Shown here: positions 36,087-44,881 of the stretch, piece after piece
Numbering within the stretch: position 1 is the stretch's first letter
Layout of the letters: each line of letters begins with the position of its first letter
Origin: Mucilaginibacter phyllosphaerae
GTDB taxonomy: Bacteria > Bacteroidota > Bacteroidia > Sphingobacteriales > Sphingobacteriaceae
Length of the DNA stretch: 64,000 nucleotides
Reading direction: 5' to 3'
NCBI RefSeq assembly: GCF_004378255.1
Contig: NZ_SNQG01000001.1
Coordinates: 1 to 64,000, forward strand
Notes under the pieces: generated by a model
Databases searched by the model: none
Seen by the model: only the letters and a program-made list of their open reading frames with translations
Told to the model about the DNA's origin: nothing
Position numbers and translations under genes: made by a program

Positions 36087-38558
36087 TTATTTTTTCTTCC
36101 ATTGCTGTTGCAGCAGTTTCATAAAATAACCGCCAACCACACTGCGCGCCTGGAAACCTACCTGCTTGCCGTTAGTGGTTTCGTGCCAGTCGCTGATGGG
36201 TACGCGCGACGGCGTTTCAGTGGCATACTTATATACAGGGTCGGTTAAGGCTTTAAAATCTGCGGCGTTATCGGCCAGCGTTGCAGTCCATATGATCCAG
36301 TCGGATTTTGTGTATGTTCTACGGCTATCCAGCGGCAAGCCATACTCTTTTTGTTTGCCAAGATAATATTTAACCTCTGATTGATAAACTTGCCGGGGGA
36401 ACATATCCAGATCCAGTAATTTGTCCCAGATCAGGTTATATTTCTGGCTCCAGGTATCGGGCTTCTCAAAAACCAACGAATAATGGTCGCCGGCATTTGC
36501 CATTTGCATCCAGCGGGCAACATAATCTTTACCAATGGCCCGATACTTTAAATAAGTGGCTTTGTCGCCCAGCATATTGGCCAGCATAGCATAGGCCGCT
36601 ATACCATTAATGGCTTTTACCGATAAATTAGCATTCCGCGCCAGGTGGCCGGCAAAATCATCGGTACAAAGCTGGTTGGCAGGGTCTAAACCCTCTTTAA
36701 CCAAAAAGCCAACCCAGGTAGTTAAGGTTGCCCAGTGCTTTTTAGCATACGCTGCATTACCCTCGGCTTTGGCAATGGCAGCCGTAAGTAATATCATATT
36801 GCCAGATTCTTCTACCGGCATATCCTCACCATAGGTTTGGCCGTTGGCTAAGGGATAAGTGCCCAGATCATGCGCGGCAAAGGGCTTTTTAAACCTCCCG
36901 CTTTCGCTGTAATAAAAAATACCGTTCAGCATTCCCTTAAGCAGGTTGGGGTTATAAGCCAAAAACAATGGCGCCGACGGATAAGTAACATCAACGGTAT
37001 TGATTGAGCCATTACTAAAATTTTCTTTAGAGAGGAACAGGATCTCGCCATTCGGGCTTCTTTGCAAGCTATGGGCAGCAATGGCCTGCCTGTAAGCAAT
37101 TGCGCAAAGCCTGGCATACTCTAAACCACCTGCGGCAGATGCCTTTACATTCATGGCATTATCAAACGCAATACATTTTTTGATGATACTTTTATAATCG
37201 GCGGCCGCCTGCTTTAGTTCACCTTCGATGGATTTATTGCCGTCTTTGTTCCACCATGGGCGCAGATCTTTACCAAAATATTGTACAGAGTAGATCTCAT
37301 TATAGCCAACCTCTATAAATTTTTCTACCGGAACTGTACCAACTTTACCAAACGGTATAACCGTATTCAGGCACACCGAAGTTCCGCTTGTTACAGCCGT
37401 TGCCTTTTGGCCGGACACAAAGGAACTTAAAGCCTGGCTATCGTTACTGATATATTGCGACGCCTTTGCTGTAACGGGGGCCGCAACATACATATATCCC
37501 CAGTCTATCCGCAGGTCATCTCCCTTTTTCTGCAGAATGGGCTGCGCCTGCGTACCGGCCTTAAGCACATTTAACGCACCTGTATTGTATTTTTTGGTAA
37601 TTATGGTTTGAGATGACCTGTTACGGGCAACATCTGCCGATGCACCAAAGTAAACAGACACCTGGTGCATTTTATCATCATTTGCCTTTACGCGGTAGGT
37701 AACATAGGTAACCGGGCGCGATAGCAAACTCAGGTTATCCATCAGCAATGGCGAGGTAAAAGTTACTTGCAGATCAGCCTTGCCTGCAGTAAAATTATAA
37801 ATGGTTTGGGTGGCATTAATCAGCACCGATGTTTGCCGTGCCTCTTTTAAACCCTTTGTTTCGGCAGGTTTAAGCTTATCATCCAAACCGGCATCCAGCC
37901 AGGCACCACCGCCGGTGTTTACACAGTGCATGGCCAATACATTTTCACCGTCTTTTAGCTTTTCTTTCAGATCGCCTTTTATATCCGCAGGCAACAGATC
38001 GCCGTTGGCACCGGGGCTTACGTTTATCTTTGCGCCATTCAAATAAACCTCTGCATCATCATCATGGTGCAGCTTAAGTATCAGCTTGTTTAACGGTGTT
38101 GATCTTTTGTAGATGAAAGTACGGCGCACCCAAATGTCTCGTGTTTTCCAGATGGTTTTGGCTTGTGTAACATCATCACTGAAGGGTGCCGCGCCGGTTT
38201 TCCAGTCAGTGTCATTAAAACCGGGGTCTTCCCATCCCTCGGCGGGCTTTGTTTGGGTAAATTTACAAGTGTAGGGTTTGGTTTCACCGTCGGCTAAAAT
38301 AGTGCTGTAGGGTACCGGCATTTGCCCCATAAAACGATAGCTTTCGCCATCTACCTTTATTAAACCCAGTAAAGATTGGTTTTTGCCTGTCCAATGCCGT
38401 GTTGTACTCTCGTTCAGTTTATCCGAAAACGACCAGACACTAAAATACGGATCATGTGTTATCAGCGGGTAAGCCGGGGCTTGGGTTGCCTGTGCATAAG
38501 CCAGATTGCCGGTAAATAAGCCCGCCAGCAGGCAGGCAACTTTTAAAGGGCTTTTCAT
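36087..38558 (-). CDS. GtaA-type glutaminase (DUF4965/DUF5127/DUF1793)
   Basis: This 823-residue secreted protein has a signal peptide (residues 1-22, NLAYAQ). The N-terminal YPLITHDPYFSVWSFSDKLNE begins the DUF4964/5127 sandwich region. A galactose-binding-like insert follows (about 90-230; DDDAEVYLNGAKINV). The C-terminal (alpha/alpha) barrel (about 460-820) has AYRQAIAAH, GTYPLANGQTYGEDMPVEESGN and the ending SDWHETTNGKQVGFQARSVVGGYF. Fungal and bacterial relatives are annotated as glutaminases, though several may act on other substrates. It is the second gene of a minus operon, 38 bp behind a GH125 gene, so a role in glycoprotein breakdown is plausible. Confidence 0.9.
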   Translation of the reverse strand: MKSPLKVACLLAGLFTGNLAYAQATQAPAYPLITHDPYFSVWSFSDKLNESTTRHWTGKNQSLLGLIKVDGESYRFMGQMPVPYSTILADGETKPYTCKFTQTKPAEGWEDPGFNDTDWKTGAAPFSDDVTQAKTIWKTRDIWVRRTFIYKRSTPLNKLILKLHHDDDAEVYLNGAKINVSPGANGDLLPADIKGDLKEKLKDGENVLAMHCVNTGGGAWLDAGLDDKLKPAETKGLKEARQTSVLINATQTIYNFTAGKADLQVTFTSPLLMDNLSLLSRPVTYVTYRVKANDDKMHQVSVYFGASADVARNRSSQTIITKKYNTGALNVLKAGTQAQPILQKKGDDLRIDWGYMYVAAPVTAKASQYISNDSQALSSFVSGQKATAVTSGTSVCLNTVIPFGKVGTVPVEKFIEVGYNEIYSVQYFGKDLRPWWNKDGNKSIEGELKQAAADYKSIIKKCIAFDNAMNVKASAAGGLEYARLCAIAYRQAIAAHSLQRSPNGEILFLSKENFSNGSINTVDVTYPSAPLFLAYNPNLLKGMLNGIFYYSESGRFKKPFAAHDLGTYPLANGQTYGEDMPVEESGNMILLTAAIAKAEGNAAYAKKHWATLTTWVGFLVKEGLDPANQLCTDDFAGHLARNANLSVKAINGIAAYAMLANMLGDKATYLKYRAIGKDYVARWMQMANAGDHYSLVFEKPDTWSQKYNLIWDKLLDLDMFPRQVYQSEVKYYLGKQKEYGLPLDSRRTYTKSDWIIWTATLADNAADFKALTDPVYKYATETPSRVPISDWHETTNGKQVGFQARSVVGGYFMKLLQQQWKKK

Positions 38559-38596
38559 AATGGGCAGGATTATTTTATTAGCTGCTTACGCCTGTT

Positions 38597-40018
38597 TTAA
38601 ACAGACGCAAGCAGGTGTGGTTTTTGCGTATAGGTTTCCCAAAGCAATTCGCCAAACAGGGTATTGGCCCAGGCAAACCATTTACGGGTAAATTTAGTAG
38701 CATCATTTTTATGGAACGACTCATGCATAAAACCGGTGCTGCCATGCGTTTTGCGCAGGGTTTCTATACATTCTTTGATCTCGGCATCATCGTTACTGGT
38801 TATGGCACGGATGATGATACTGATAGGCCAGATCATATCCTTACCTACATGCGGCCCTCCTATCCCCTCGCCTGCAGTACCTTTAAAAAAGAACGGGTTG
38901 TTTAACGACCACAGCATTTTACGGGTGTTGATATATACCGGGTCGGTGTTTTTAACGGCATCCAGATATGGCATACCTAATAAACTTGGTACGTTGGCAT
39001 CATCCATTAAATTATAACTGCCAAAGCCGTTAACTTCATACGCATATACCTTACCATATTCGGGATGGTTTATTACCGCATGTTTTTGTAAAGCTGCGTC
39101 TACCTCGTTTGCCAGGGCAAGCAATTCGGCTGATAAGGCATCATCTTTTGCTATAGCCTTCGCCATTTCTGATGCTTGCTTCAGGCTGGTAACTGCAAAA
39201 AAGTTTGATGGGATAAGGAAAGAATAAATGGTAGCATCATCGCTGGGGCGGAAGGATGAGCAAATTAAGCCTACCGGTTTTACGGGGTAGCCAAAGCCGT
39301 TCATCGGCACGCTATCGGTAGCAAAGGCCGTTTTACGCTGGAATGAATACGGGCCGTCGTTTTCCTTACGCTGCTGCTCTTTAAAGGTTTTCAGCACGCT
39401 TTGTATGGCCATCTTCCAACGGGCATCAAATGGCGATGCATCCCCGGTAAGCTTCCAATACTTATACGCCAGCCGGATAGGGTAACAAAGCGAATCTATT
39501 TCCCACTTGCGTTCGTGCAGGCCGGGTTTCATATCGGTCAGATCGTCTTTCCACTCACCTACTTTATTCGCATCGTCATAAAAGGCGTTGGCATAAGGGT
39601 CGCGCAAAATGCAGGTTACCTGGCGGTTTATTACACCTGCAACCAGCTTTTTAAGTTCGGCATCTTTGTTTATAAAGGCAATGTATGGCCAAACCTGGGC
39701 GCTGCTATCGCGCAGCCACATGGCGTCGATATCGCCGGTTATTACATAGGTATCGGGCTTGCCATCTGTTAATTTGTAAGTAACCGTAGTATCCAGTGTG
39801 TTAGGGAAACAGTTTTCGAACAGCCAGCCCAATTCCGGGTTTTTAACTTTAGCCTTAAACTCGGTTATTGCTTTTTCTATCGATGCATTTTTAAATCTCC
39901 GGGCCGATACAGGCACCCTTACAACCGGAAAAGCCGGTTTAGCTGCCACAGAAAACTTGCTCATAAGTACACCGGCACCTAATAAAGTGGTACTGCCGAT
40001 AAATTGCCTTCTCTTCAT
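38597..40018 (-). CDS. GH125 exo-alpha-1,6-mannosidase
   Basis: This 473-residue (alpha/alpha)6-barrel glycosidase has a twin-arginine-like signal (MKRRQFIGSTTLLGAGVLMS). Family signatures are GDIDAMWLRDSSAQVWPYI near residue 92, KWEIDSLCYPIRLAYKYWK and GFGYPVKPVGLICSSFRPSDDA. STGFMHESFHKNDATKFTRKWFAWAN closes the barrel. GH125 enzymes remove terminal alpha-1,6-mannose from N-glycans without a metal ion. It leads a two-gene operon with the glutaminase. No SusC/SusD pair is adjacent. Confidence 0.93.
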   Translation of the reverse strand: MKRRQFIGSTTLLGAGVLMSKFSVAAKPAFPVVRVPVSARRFKNASIEKAITEFKAKVKNPELGWLFENCFPNTLDTTVTYKLTDGKPDTYVITGDIDAMWLRDSSAQVWPYIAFINKDAELKKLVAGVINRQVTCILRDPYANAFYDDANKVGEWKDDLTDMKPGLHERKWEIDSLCYPIRLAYKYWKLTGDASPFDARWKMAIQSVLKTFKEQQRKENDGPYSFQRKTAFATDSVPMNGFGYPVKPVGLICSSFRPSDDATIYSFLIPSNFFAVTSLKQASEMAKAIAKDDALSAELLALANEVDAALQKHAVINHPEYGKVYAYEVNGFGSYNLMDDANVPSLLGMPYLDAVKNTDPVYINTRKMLWSLNNPFFFKGTAGEGIGGPHVGKDMIWPISIIIRAITSNDDAEIKECIETLRKTHGSTGFMHESFHKNDATKFTRKWFAWANTLFGELLWETYTQKPHLLASV

Positions 40019-40200
40019 TATATTAAACAGGTAAGTAAAATTAGTAGTGCATAATACTAAGTTTATTTTGAATATAAAACTGCCTGCCTATATTTTACGA
40101 TAAAAGGATTGGCCGGCTTTATCAATAAATTAAATACAAGGCACATAATTAATCTAAAAAACCTGATATTACAGTCGCTTATCACCCAATTGATATTATA

Positions 40201-40208
40201 TACCTTTT
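40201..40208 (+). promoter_or_regulatory. Candidate -7 element close to the start codon
   Basis: TACCTTTT, one mismatch from TAnnTTTG, ends 4 nt before the ATG at 40213. If used, the transcript would be leaderless. Confidence 0.3.
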
Positions 40209-40212
40209 ACGC

Positions 40213-41145
40213 ATGAACAGAAGCAGCTTTTTAAAAAATGGCGCGTTAGCCGCAGGATCTATCTTAGCAGGAAATGCTGTGCTGGCAAGCACCACCACAA
40301 GCTATAACCCGGATACAGCCATTGCAGCCGGCAAACCTTTTAACTTAAACTACGCCCCGCACCATGGTATGTTTAAAAATGCTGCAGGGGCTGACTTTCT
40401 CAGTCAGATTCAATTTATGTACGATCAGGGTTTCCGGAGCATTGAAGATAACGGCATGAGCAGCCGCCCACCTGCCGAACAGGAAAAAATTGGTAACCTG
40501 CTGCATAAACTGGGGATGACAATGGGTGTTTTTGTGCTGGACAAAGGCGGTAACGGCGCCAATACCTTAGCCGCAGGCAAGCAGGAAAACATTGATGTAT
40601 TTTTAAAGGGCTGCCGGCAAGCCGTTGAGGTATCTAAACGTTGCGGTGGCAAACTGGCTACCGTAGTACCCGGAGATTTTGCCCGCAACCTGCCATTGGA
40701 TATCCAAAACGCCCATGTAATAACAGCTCTGCGCAAAGGTGCAGAAATTTTAGAGCCGCATGGTATTGTAATGGTATTAGAGCCCCTGAGTGACACACCC
40801 GATCTTTACCTGCGTACATCGGCGCAAACATACCTTATTTGCAAGGGTGTAAACAGCCCGTCGTGCAAGATCTTGTACGATATGTACCACATGCAGAAAA
40901 ACGAGGGAAACATGATCAACAACATTAAATTAACCTGGGATGAGATAGCCTATTTCCAGATAGGTGATAACCCCGGCCGCAACGAGCCTACCACCGGCGA
41001 AGTTAACTATAAAAACATTTTTAAGTTTTTGTATGAGCAGGGCTATAAAGGTGTATTAGGCATGGAGCACGGTAACTCGCGCCCAGGCAAAGAAGGCGAA
41101 ATGAGGGTAATTGCTGCTTACCGGGAAAGCGATAGTTTTTTATAA
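40213..41145 (+). CDS. Hydroxypyruvate isomerase-like TIM-barrel protein
   Basis: This exported sugar-phosphate isomerase/epimerase family protein (AP endonuclease 2 TIM barrel, 310 residues) has a Tat-like leader (MNRSSFLKNGALAAGSILAGN). Conserved metal-binding acidic and histidine residues are seen in GIVMVLEPLSDTPD, CKILYDMYHMQ, FQIGDNPGRNEPTTGEVNY and GVLGMEHGNSRPG. These are features of the Hyi subgroup. The substrate may be a keto-sugar rather than hydroxypyruvate, since the protein is predicted periplasmic. It diverges from the GH125 operon, and both lie near other sugar genes. Confidence 0.88.
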   Translation: MNRSSFLKNGALAAGSILAGNAVLASTTTSYNPDTAIAAGKPFNLNYAPHHGMFKNAAGADFLSQIQFMYDQGFRSIEDNGMSSRPPAEQEKIGNLLHKLGMTMGVFVLDKGGNGANTLAAGKQENIDVFLKGCRQAVEVSKRCGGKLATVVPGDFARNLPLDIQNAHVITALRKGAEILEPHGIVMVLEPLSDTPDLYLRTSAQTYLICKGVNSPSCKILYDMYHMQKNEGNMINNIKLTWDEIAYFQIGDNPGRNEPTTGEVNYKNIFKFLYEQGYKGVLGMEHGNSRPGKEGEMRVIAAYRESDSFL

Positions 41146-41148
41146 GCG

Positions 41149-42348
41149 TTATTTTTGTATCGGCTCATAAGCATAAACTACCTGGTAGGGCATGTTTTTT
41201 AGCTTCGCGGATATTTGCCCTATGGCCAGATTCTCAGTTTGCGGGGTTGGCTCGCATACAGAATAGGCCTTGCCTTTATACACAATTGCATCGCCAAGGG
41301 GTTTACTAAATTCAACAGCCATGGTAATATGGGTTGGATATAACAGCGCTATCATGGGCAGGTTGTAAATCTCTTTTACCAGATAAAAAAATAACGCCGC
41401 ACGGTCATCGCAGTCGCTGTAATTTGATGCCAGGGTTTCGCCCGGTGATAAGCGTTTCTCTTTGCCAAAATTATCATTATCGTTTTCGTACAGAAAGGCA
41501 TAACGGGTAAAACGCATCAGGTAGTCTACCCCTTTATGTTCGTCCATTCCCTTCATGTTTTTTTTAAGTAAAGGTATCAGCGAGCCATAGGTTTCTTTAC
41601 TTAACGGTATATTAAAATAGGTTTCAAAGCTTACGCCCGGGTAATTGTTAAATGCTTTCTGCTGGTCGGTATTCAGCTTTACTTTAAAGTGATATTTTTT
41701 GCGGTCGTATTCAAACGACACCTGTTTTTCTATATCATGCTCGGGTTTAAAATCAGGCATCATCGTTACCTTGTATGAAAATGCTTTGGTAGCCGGTGCC
41801 ACCGGGATATTTACAGGTATTGGCGGGTCGTTATTCAGATCGGCCCGGGCATAATCATGATAATTAAGACATACGAATTGCTTGCCATCTACCAAAAAAT
41901 AAGGGATATCGCTAATATCTTCATTATTATAAATGTAAAAGATGAGTTTTTGGTGAGAAAGGGCCAGCCTGGCGTCATAGCCGGATTTATTCAACATAAA
42001 CCACTTGTAAAAGGTATATCTGCCGTAATTTTTTTCTTTAGGGCTAATCTGCTGCGCCACCCTGCGGATCAGCTGATAATACAACCAATCGTTTAGCTGA
42101 TACTTTTGCTTGTAGGCTAAAAGCGAATCGATAACAGGCTGATAGTTTGCCTTACTGATATTTTGATAGCCCAAGTTTAGGTTTTTAGCGCTAATTTCCT
42201 GCGGAATGTTTATGGATACAGATTCATCAACCTGAACCGTAAACGGATCTTTATAAAAATCTACACGCACCTGCTGCACCTGCCCTTTTACCACAGTAAA
42301 AAGCACTGTAAAACACAGTGAAAGCAAAAAGCAGTAAAGCACACGCAT
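41149..42348 (-). CDS. Secreted transglutaminase-like protein
   Basis: Residues 1-22 are a signal peptide (ending VVKG). Residues about 100-270 form a beta-rich region. The C-terminal core has NYSDCDDRAALFFYLV (likely catalytic Cys) and LYPTHITMAVEF (likely His), followed by AYSVCEPTP, the Cys-His arrangement of bacterial transglutaminase-like (papain-fold) proteins. Some members are peptidases rather than cross-linkers. Length 399. It converges on the Hyi-like gene with 3 bp between stops. Confidence 0.75.
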   Translation of the reverse strand: MRVLYCFLLSLCFTVLFTVVKGQVQQVRVDFYKDPFTVQVDESVSINIPQEISAKNLNLGYQNISKANYQPVIDSLLAYKQKYQLNDWLYYQLIRRVAQQISPKEKNYGRYTFYKWFMLNKSGYDARLALSHQKLIFYIYNNEDISDIPYFLVDGKQFVCLNYHDYARADLNNDPPIPVNIPVAPATKAFSYKVTMMPDFKPEHDIEKQVSFEYDRKKYHFKVKLNTDQQKAFNNYPGVSFETYFNIPLSKETYGSLIPLLKKNMKGMDEHKGVDYLMRFTRYAFLYENDNDNFGKEKRLSPGETLASNYSDCDDRAALFFYLVKEIYNLPMIALLYPTHITMAVEFSKPLGDAIVYKGKAYSVCEPTPQTENLAIGQISAKLKNMPYQVVYAYEPIQK

Positions 42349-42413
42349 GGCTTAACAATTTGGTTATGTTAAATGTACAAATTATTAACATTTAATTAAC
42401 ACAAATAAAAATT

Positions 42414-43226
42414 TTATTGTAATAACCTGGATGGTGCTACACCATATTTATTTTTAAAAGCAAATGAAAAATGCGACAGGTCCTCAAAACCCAAATTCAG
42501 GTATATATCAGAAGCCGACTTACCTTTTTCTTTGATGAGGTAGTAGGCTTCCTGCAAACGGCGCTGCTGAAGCCACCGGGATGGTGTTATATTAAATATT
42601 TTTTCAAAATCGCGCTTAAAAGTAGCCAGGCTTCTGCCGGATAGGTAAGCAAACCTTTTTAGCTGCACATTAAAGTGAAAGTTTTTTTCCATAAAGCCTT
42701 CCAGATCTATCTTCCCCGGTTCGCTAAAATCAAACAATACATCTTTCATTTCAGGCTTGCTTTGCAGCAGTATCCATATTGCTTCGCGCAGCTTAAGATC
42801 CTGTAACTGCGTATCGATCTCTATACCCTCCTGCTGGTAAGGTGTTAATGATTCCATAAAACTTTTGTACAATGGCTGGGTAGCTAAAGCAACAATGCTA
42901 TCGCCGTTAAAATGCCCCATTGCCTTAACCCCGTACGCTATACTAAAGTTACGCAGTGTTTGCTGATCCAGATAAACAGATACCGACTTAAATTCGCCGT
43001 TTGGCGGCGGTTGCTTATTAAACTTTACTAAATTATTTCGCCTTACAAGCCTGAAATCGCCCGGATTAAATGTATATTCCTTTACGCCATCATTCATTGT
43101 TAATATCCCGGCAATCTGATAACTAAATGTATGCTCGGGTACAAACTGCTCCCCCTCCCTATTGCGGGCAGAATAGCAGGAATAGGCTATTTTAGGTTTA
43201 TCATGATGGATTAACTTGGCTGACAT
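42414..43226 (-). CDS. AraC-family transcriptional regulator
   Basis: Residues about 1-150 are a sensory domain beginning HHDKPKIAYSCYSARNREGEQ with a cupin-like strand pattern. Residues about 165-270 are the AraC/XylS DNA-binding domain with two helix-turn-helix motifs (LKRFAYLSGRSLATFKRDF and KSASDIYLNLGFEDLSHFSF) and the usual FKNKYGVAPSRL ending. It lies 88 bp downstream of the SDR gene on the same strand and has its own promoter with an adjacent palindrome, so it probably controls the SDR and itself. Confidence 0.93.
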   Translation of the reverse strand: MSAKLIHHDKPKIAYSCYSARNREGEQFVPEHTFSYQIAGILTMNDGVKEYTFNPGDFRLVRRNNLVKFNKQPPPNGEFKSVSVYLDQQTLRNFSIAYGVKAMGHFNGDSIVALATQPLYKSFMESLTPYQQEGIEIDTQLQDLKLREAIWILLQSKPEMKDVLFDFSEPGKIDLEGFMEKNFHFNVQLKRFAYLSGRSLATFKRDFEKIFNITPSRWLQQRRLQEAYYLIKEKGKSASDIYLNLGFEDLSHFSFAFKNKYGVAPSRLLQ

Positions 43227-43247
43227 AATTTTTTTGAAACAGGCTGA

Positions 43248-43260
43248 TTAAGCGGCTTAA
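43248..43260. promoter_or_regulatory. Palindrome abutting the araC-type promoter
   Basis: TTAAGCGGCTTAA, a palindrome with a one-base centre, directly touches the -7 element at 43261-43268 on its downstream side. It would cover the transcription start, so it is a candidate repressor/autoregulatory site. Confidence 0.4.
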
Positions 43261-43268
43261 CAAAGTTA
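43261..43268 (-). promoter_or_regulatory. -7 element of the AraC-type regulator
   Basis: On the minus strand TAACTTTG matches TAnnTTTG, 34 bp before the ATG at 43226. Confidence 0.5.
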
Positions 43269-43314
43269 CAGATCAATAACTGCCCGTTGCACGCTTAATC
43301 AACCATTGTTATAA

Positions 43315-44199
43315 TTATTTTTTCAAATTTAAATAGCGTTTACCATATTCTGTTTCCAGAAAATTCTCAGCATCATCGGCATCTGTAGAAAGGCTTGTTG
43401 CCTGCCATTTCTCCAATTCCCTAAGTTTGGCTTCTTCTGAATGTTTTACAATGGCAAAAGCTTCGCTGCCAAGCAACAGGTGTAACGGTGGTTCGGCATT
43501 GTTTACTAAATTGATCATCACCGCGGCAGCCTTGGCAGGGTCGCCTACGGGTTTAAAGCTATTGTTTTTAAATGCGGCAACACGTTCGTCAACAGTGGTT
43601 TCATAACCTGCCACATGCGGGGCGTAGGTCATCGATCCTCCGGACCAATCGGTGCGAAAACCACCCGGCTCCACACAAATTATTTTAATACCCAGGGGCG
43701 CAACCTCAACAGCCAATCCTTCGCTAAAACCGCTCAGGCCGAATTTTGCAGCCTGGTAAATACTTACGCCGCCACTACCAACCCTGCCACCCATCGAGCT
43801 GATCTGCAAAACATGCCCCGACCGCTGCTTACGCATATAGGGCAATACCGCGCGGGTTATTTCAATTGGTGCGTATAAATTAGTTTCCAGCTGGCTGCGC
43901 ACCTGCTCATCAGTATAACCTTCTACGGCGCCTGTTATACCAAAGCCGGCATTGTTTACCAGCACATCTATCCGGCCAAAATGCGCAACGGTATCAGCAA
44001 TGGCTTTATGTACCCCAGGGTAATTGGTAACATCTAAATTTAATGGGTAAACCTGCCCCGGATATTTTTCTTCCAGATCTTTAAAACTATCCGTTTTACG
44101 GGCTGTGGCAGCTACTTTATCGCCCTGGGCAAGTACTGCCTCTGTAAGGCTGCGCCCCAATCCGCGGGATGCACCTGTTATGAACCAAATTTTTGTCAT
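43315..44199 (-). CDS. SDR-family oxidoreductase
   Basis: This 294-residue classical short-chain dehydrogenase has the cofactor motif TGASRGLG (8-15), the structural NNAGFG and the catalytic YQAAKFG (YxxxK) with the preceding Ser in QISSMGG. The extended C-terminus (about 50 residues after the core) is typical of the subgroup acting on varied small carbonyl compounds with NADP. A consensus -7 box and an inverted repeat precede it. An AraC regulator follows. Confidence 0.92.
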   Translation of the reverse strand: MTKIWFITGASRGLGRSLTEAVLAQGDKVAATARKTDSFKDLEEKYPGQVYPLNLDVTNYPGVHKAIADTVAHFGRIDVLVNNAGFGITGAVEGYTDEQVRSQLETNLYAPIEITRAVLPYMRKQRSGHVLQISSMGGRVGSGGVSIYQAAKFGLSGFSEGLAVEVAPLGIKIICVEPGGFRTDWSGGSMTYAPHVAGYETTVDERVAAFKNNSFKPVGDPAKAAAVMINLVNNAEPPLHLLLGSEAFAIVKHSEEAKLRELEKWQATSLSTDADDAENFLETEYGKRYLNLKK

Positions 44200-44200
44200 T

Positions 44201-44226
44201 GTCTTAAATTGTTATTTGTTTAAGAC
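44201..44226. promoter_or_regulatory. Inverted repeat between SDR promoter and start codon
   Basis: GTCTTAAA (44201-44208) and TTTAAGAC (44219-44226) are perfect 8-bp inverted arms separated by 10 bp. They lie between the ATG and the -7 element, overlapping the latter by one base. The TTTAAG core resembles the palindrome at the AraC gene promoter. Confidence 0.45.
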
Positions 44227-44233
44227 AAAGGTA
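44226..44233 (-). promoter_or_regulatory. -7 element of the SDR gene
   Basis: On the minus strand TACCTTTG is a perfect TAnnTTTG element, 26 bp before the SDR ATG. Confidence 0.55.
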
Positions 44234-44309
44234 TAGCCGACGGAAAACTTTGGCTTTGCTGAAAAGCTCAAATTACTTTGTTTAAAAGATCTTTTACAGG
44301 TACTGCATG

Positions 44310-44744
44310 TTATGACTGACCGGGTAATTTAAGATCATTGATATCATCCAGCAAAAAACAACTGGTAAAATTAGTCATGCCTGTTTTTGGGTAATAATTA
44401 ACAGCAGCCGGGGCAGCAAGTAATATAAGCTTTGCCTTTGGCGATTGTAACTTAGTTTCGGCGATCAAACGCACGCCAATGCCCATTTTTTGATAAGCTT
44501 CATCCACAGCCAGATCTGACAGATAGGTACAAAAAGCAAAATCTGTTAAGGCCCGCGATATGCCTACCAGCTTACCGTTTATACGGGCGGTAATAATAAG
44601 ATTGGCATTTTGCAGCATATCCTGAATGCGTTCGGCGTCATCAACAGGGCGGCGCAAGGCCAATGTGCTGCGCTTTAGTACATCAATAAATTCGTCGGCA
44701 TTAAGTGTTAGTTCGCGCTGATAAACAATTTCTGAAGCAGGCAT
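44310..44744 (-). CDS. GNAT-family N-acetyltransferase
   Basis: This 144-residue acetyltransferase fold has beta-4 DFAFCTYLSDLAVDEAYQKMGIGVRLI, with the acetyl-CoA pyrophosphate loop QKMGIG, and a C-terminal strand YYPKTGMTNFTSCF. The substrate is unknown. It stands alone between the SDR and GH97 genes. Confidence 0.88.
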   Translation of the reverse strand: MPASEIVYQRELTLNADEFIDVLKRSTLALRRPVDDAERIQDMLQNANLIITARINGKLVGISRALTDFAFCTYLSDLAVDEAYQKMGIGVRLIAETKLQSPKAKLILLAAPAAVNYYPKTGMTNFTSCFLLDDINDLKLPGQS

Positions 44745-44838
44745 TTCAATAAATTTAATGTTTTACAAATCTTAAATATCAGTCGCCGTAGCATCGGGCG
44801 ATAATTTGATAAATATATAAATTAGATTGGATGTAAAA

Positions 44839-44866
44839 CAAAAAACCCGGCTTATGGGCCGGGCTC
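44839..44866 (-). terminator. Terminator of the GH97 gene
   Basis: CCCGGC and GCCGGG pair around a 6-nt loop, 19 bp after the GH97 stop. On the minus strand the stem is followed by six Ts. Confidence 0.75.
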
Positions 44867-44881
44867 AGTATATGTAAATTG

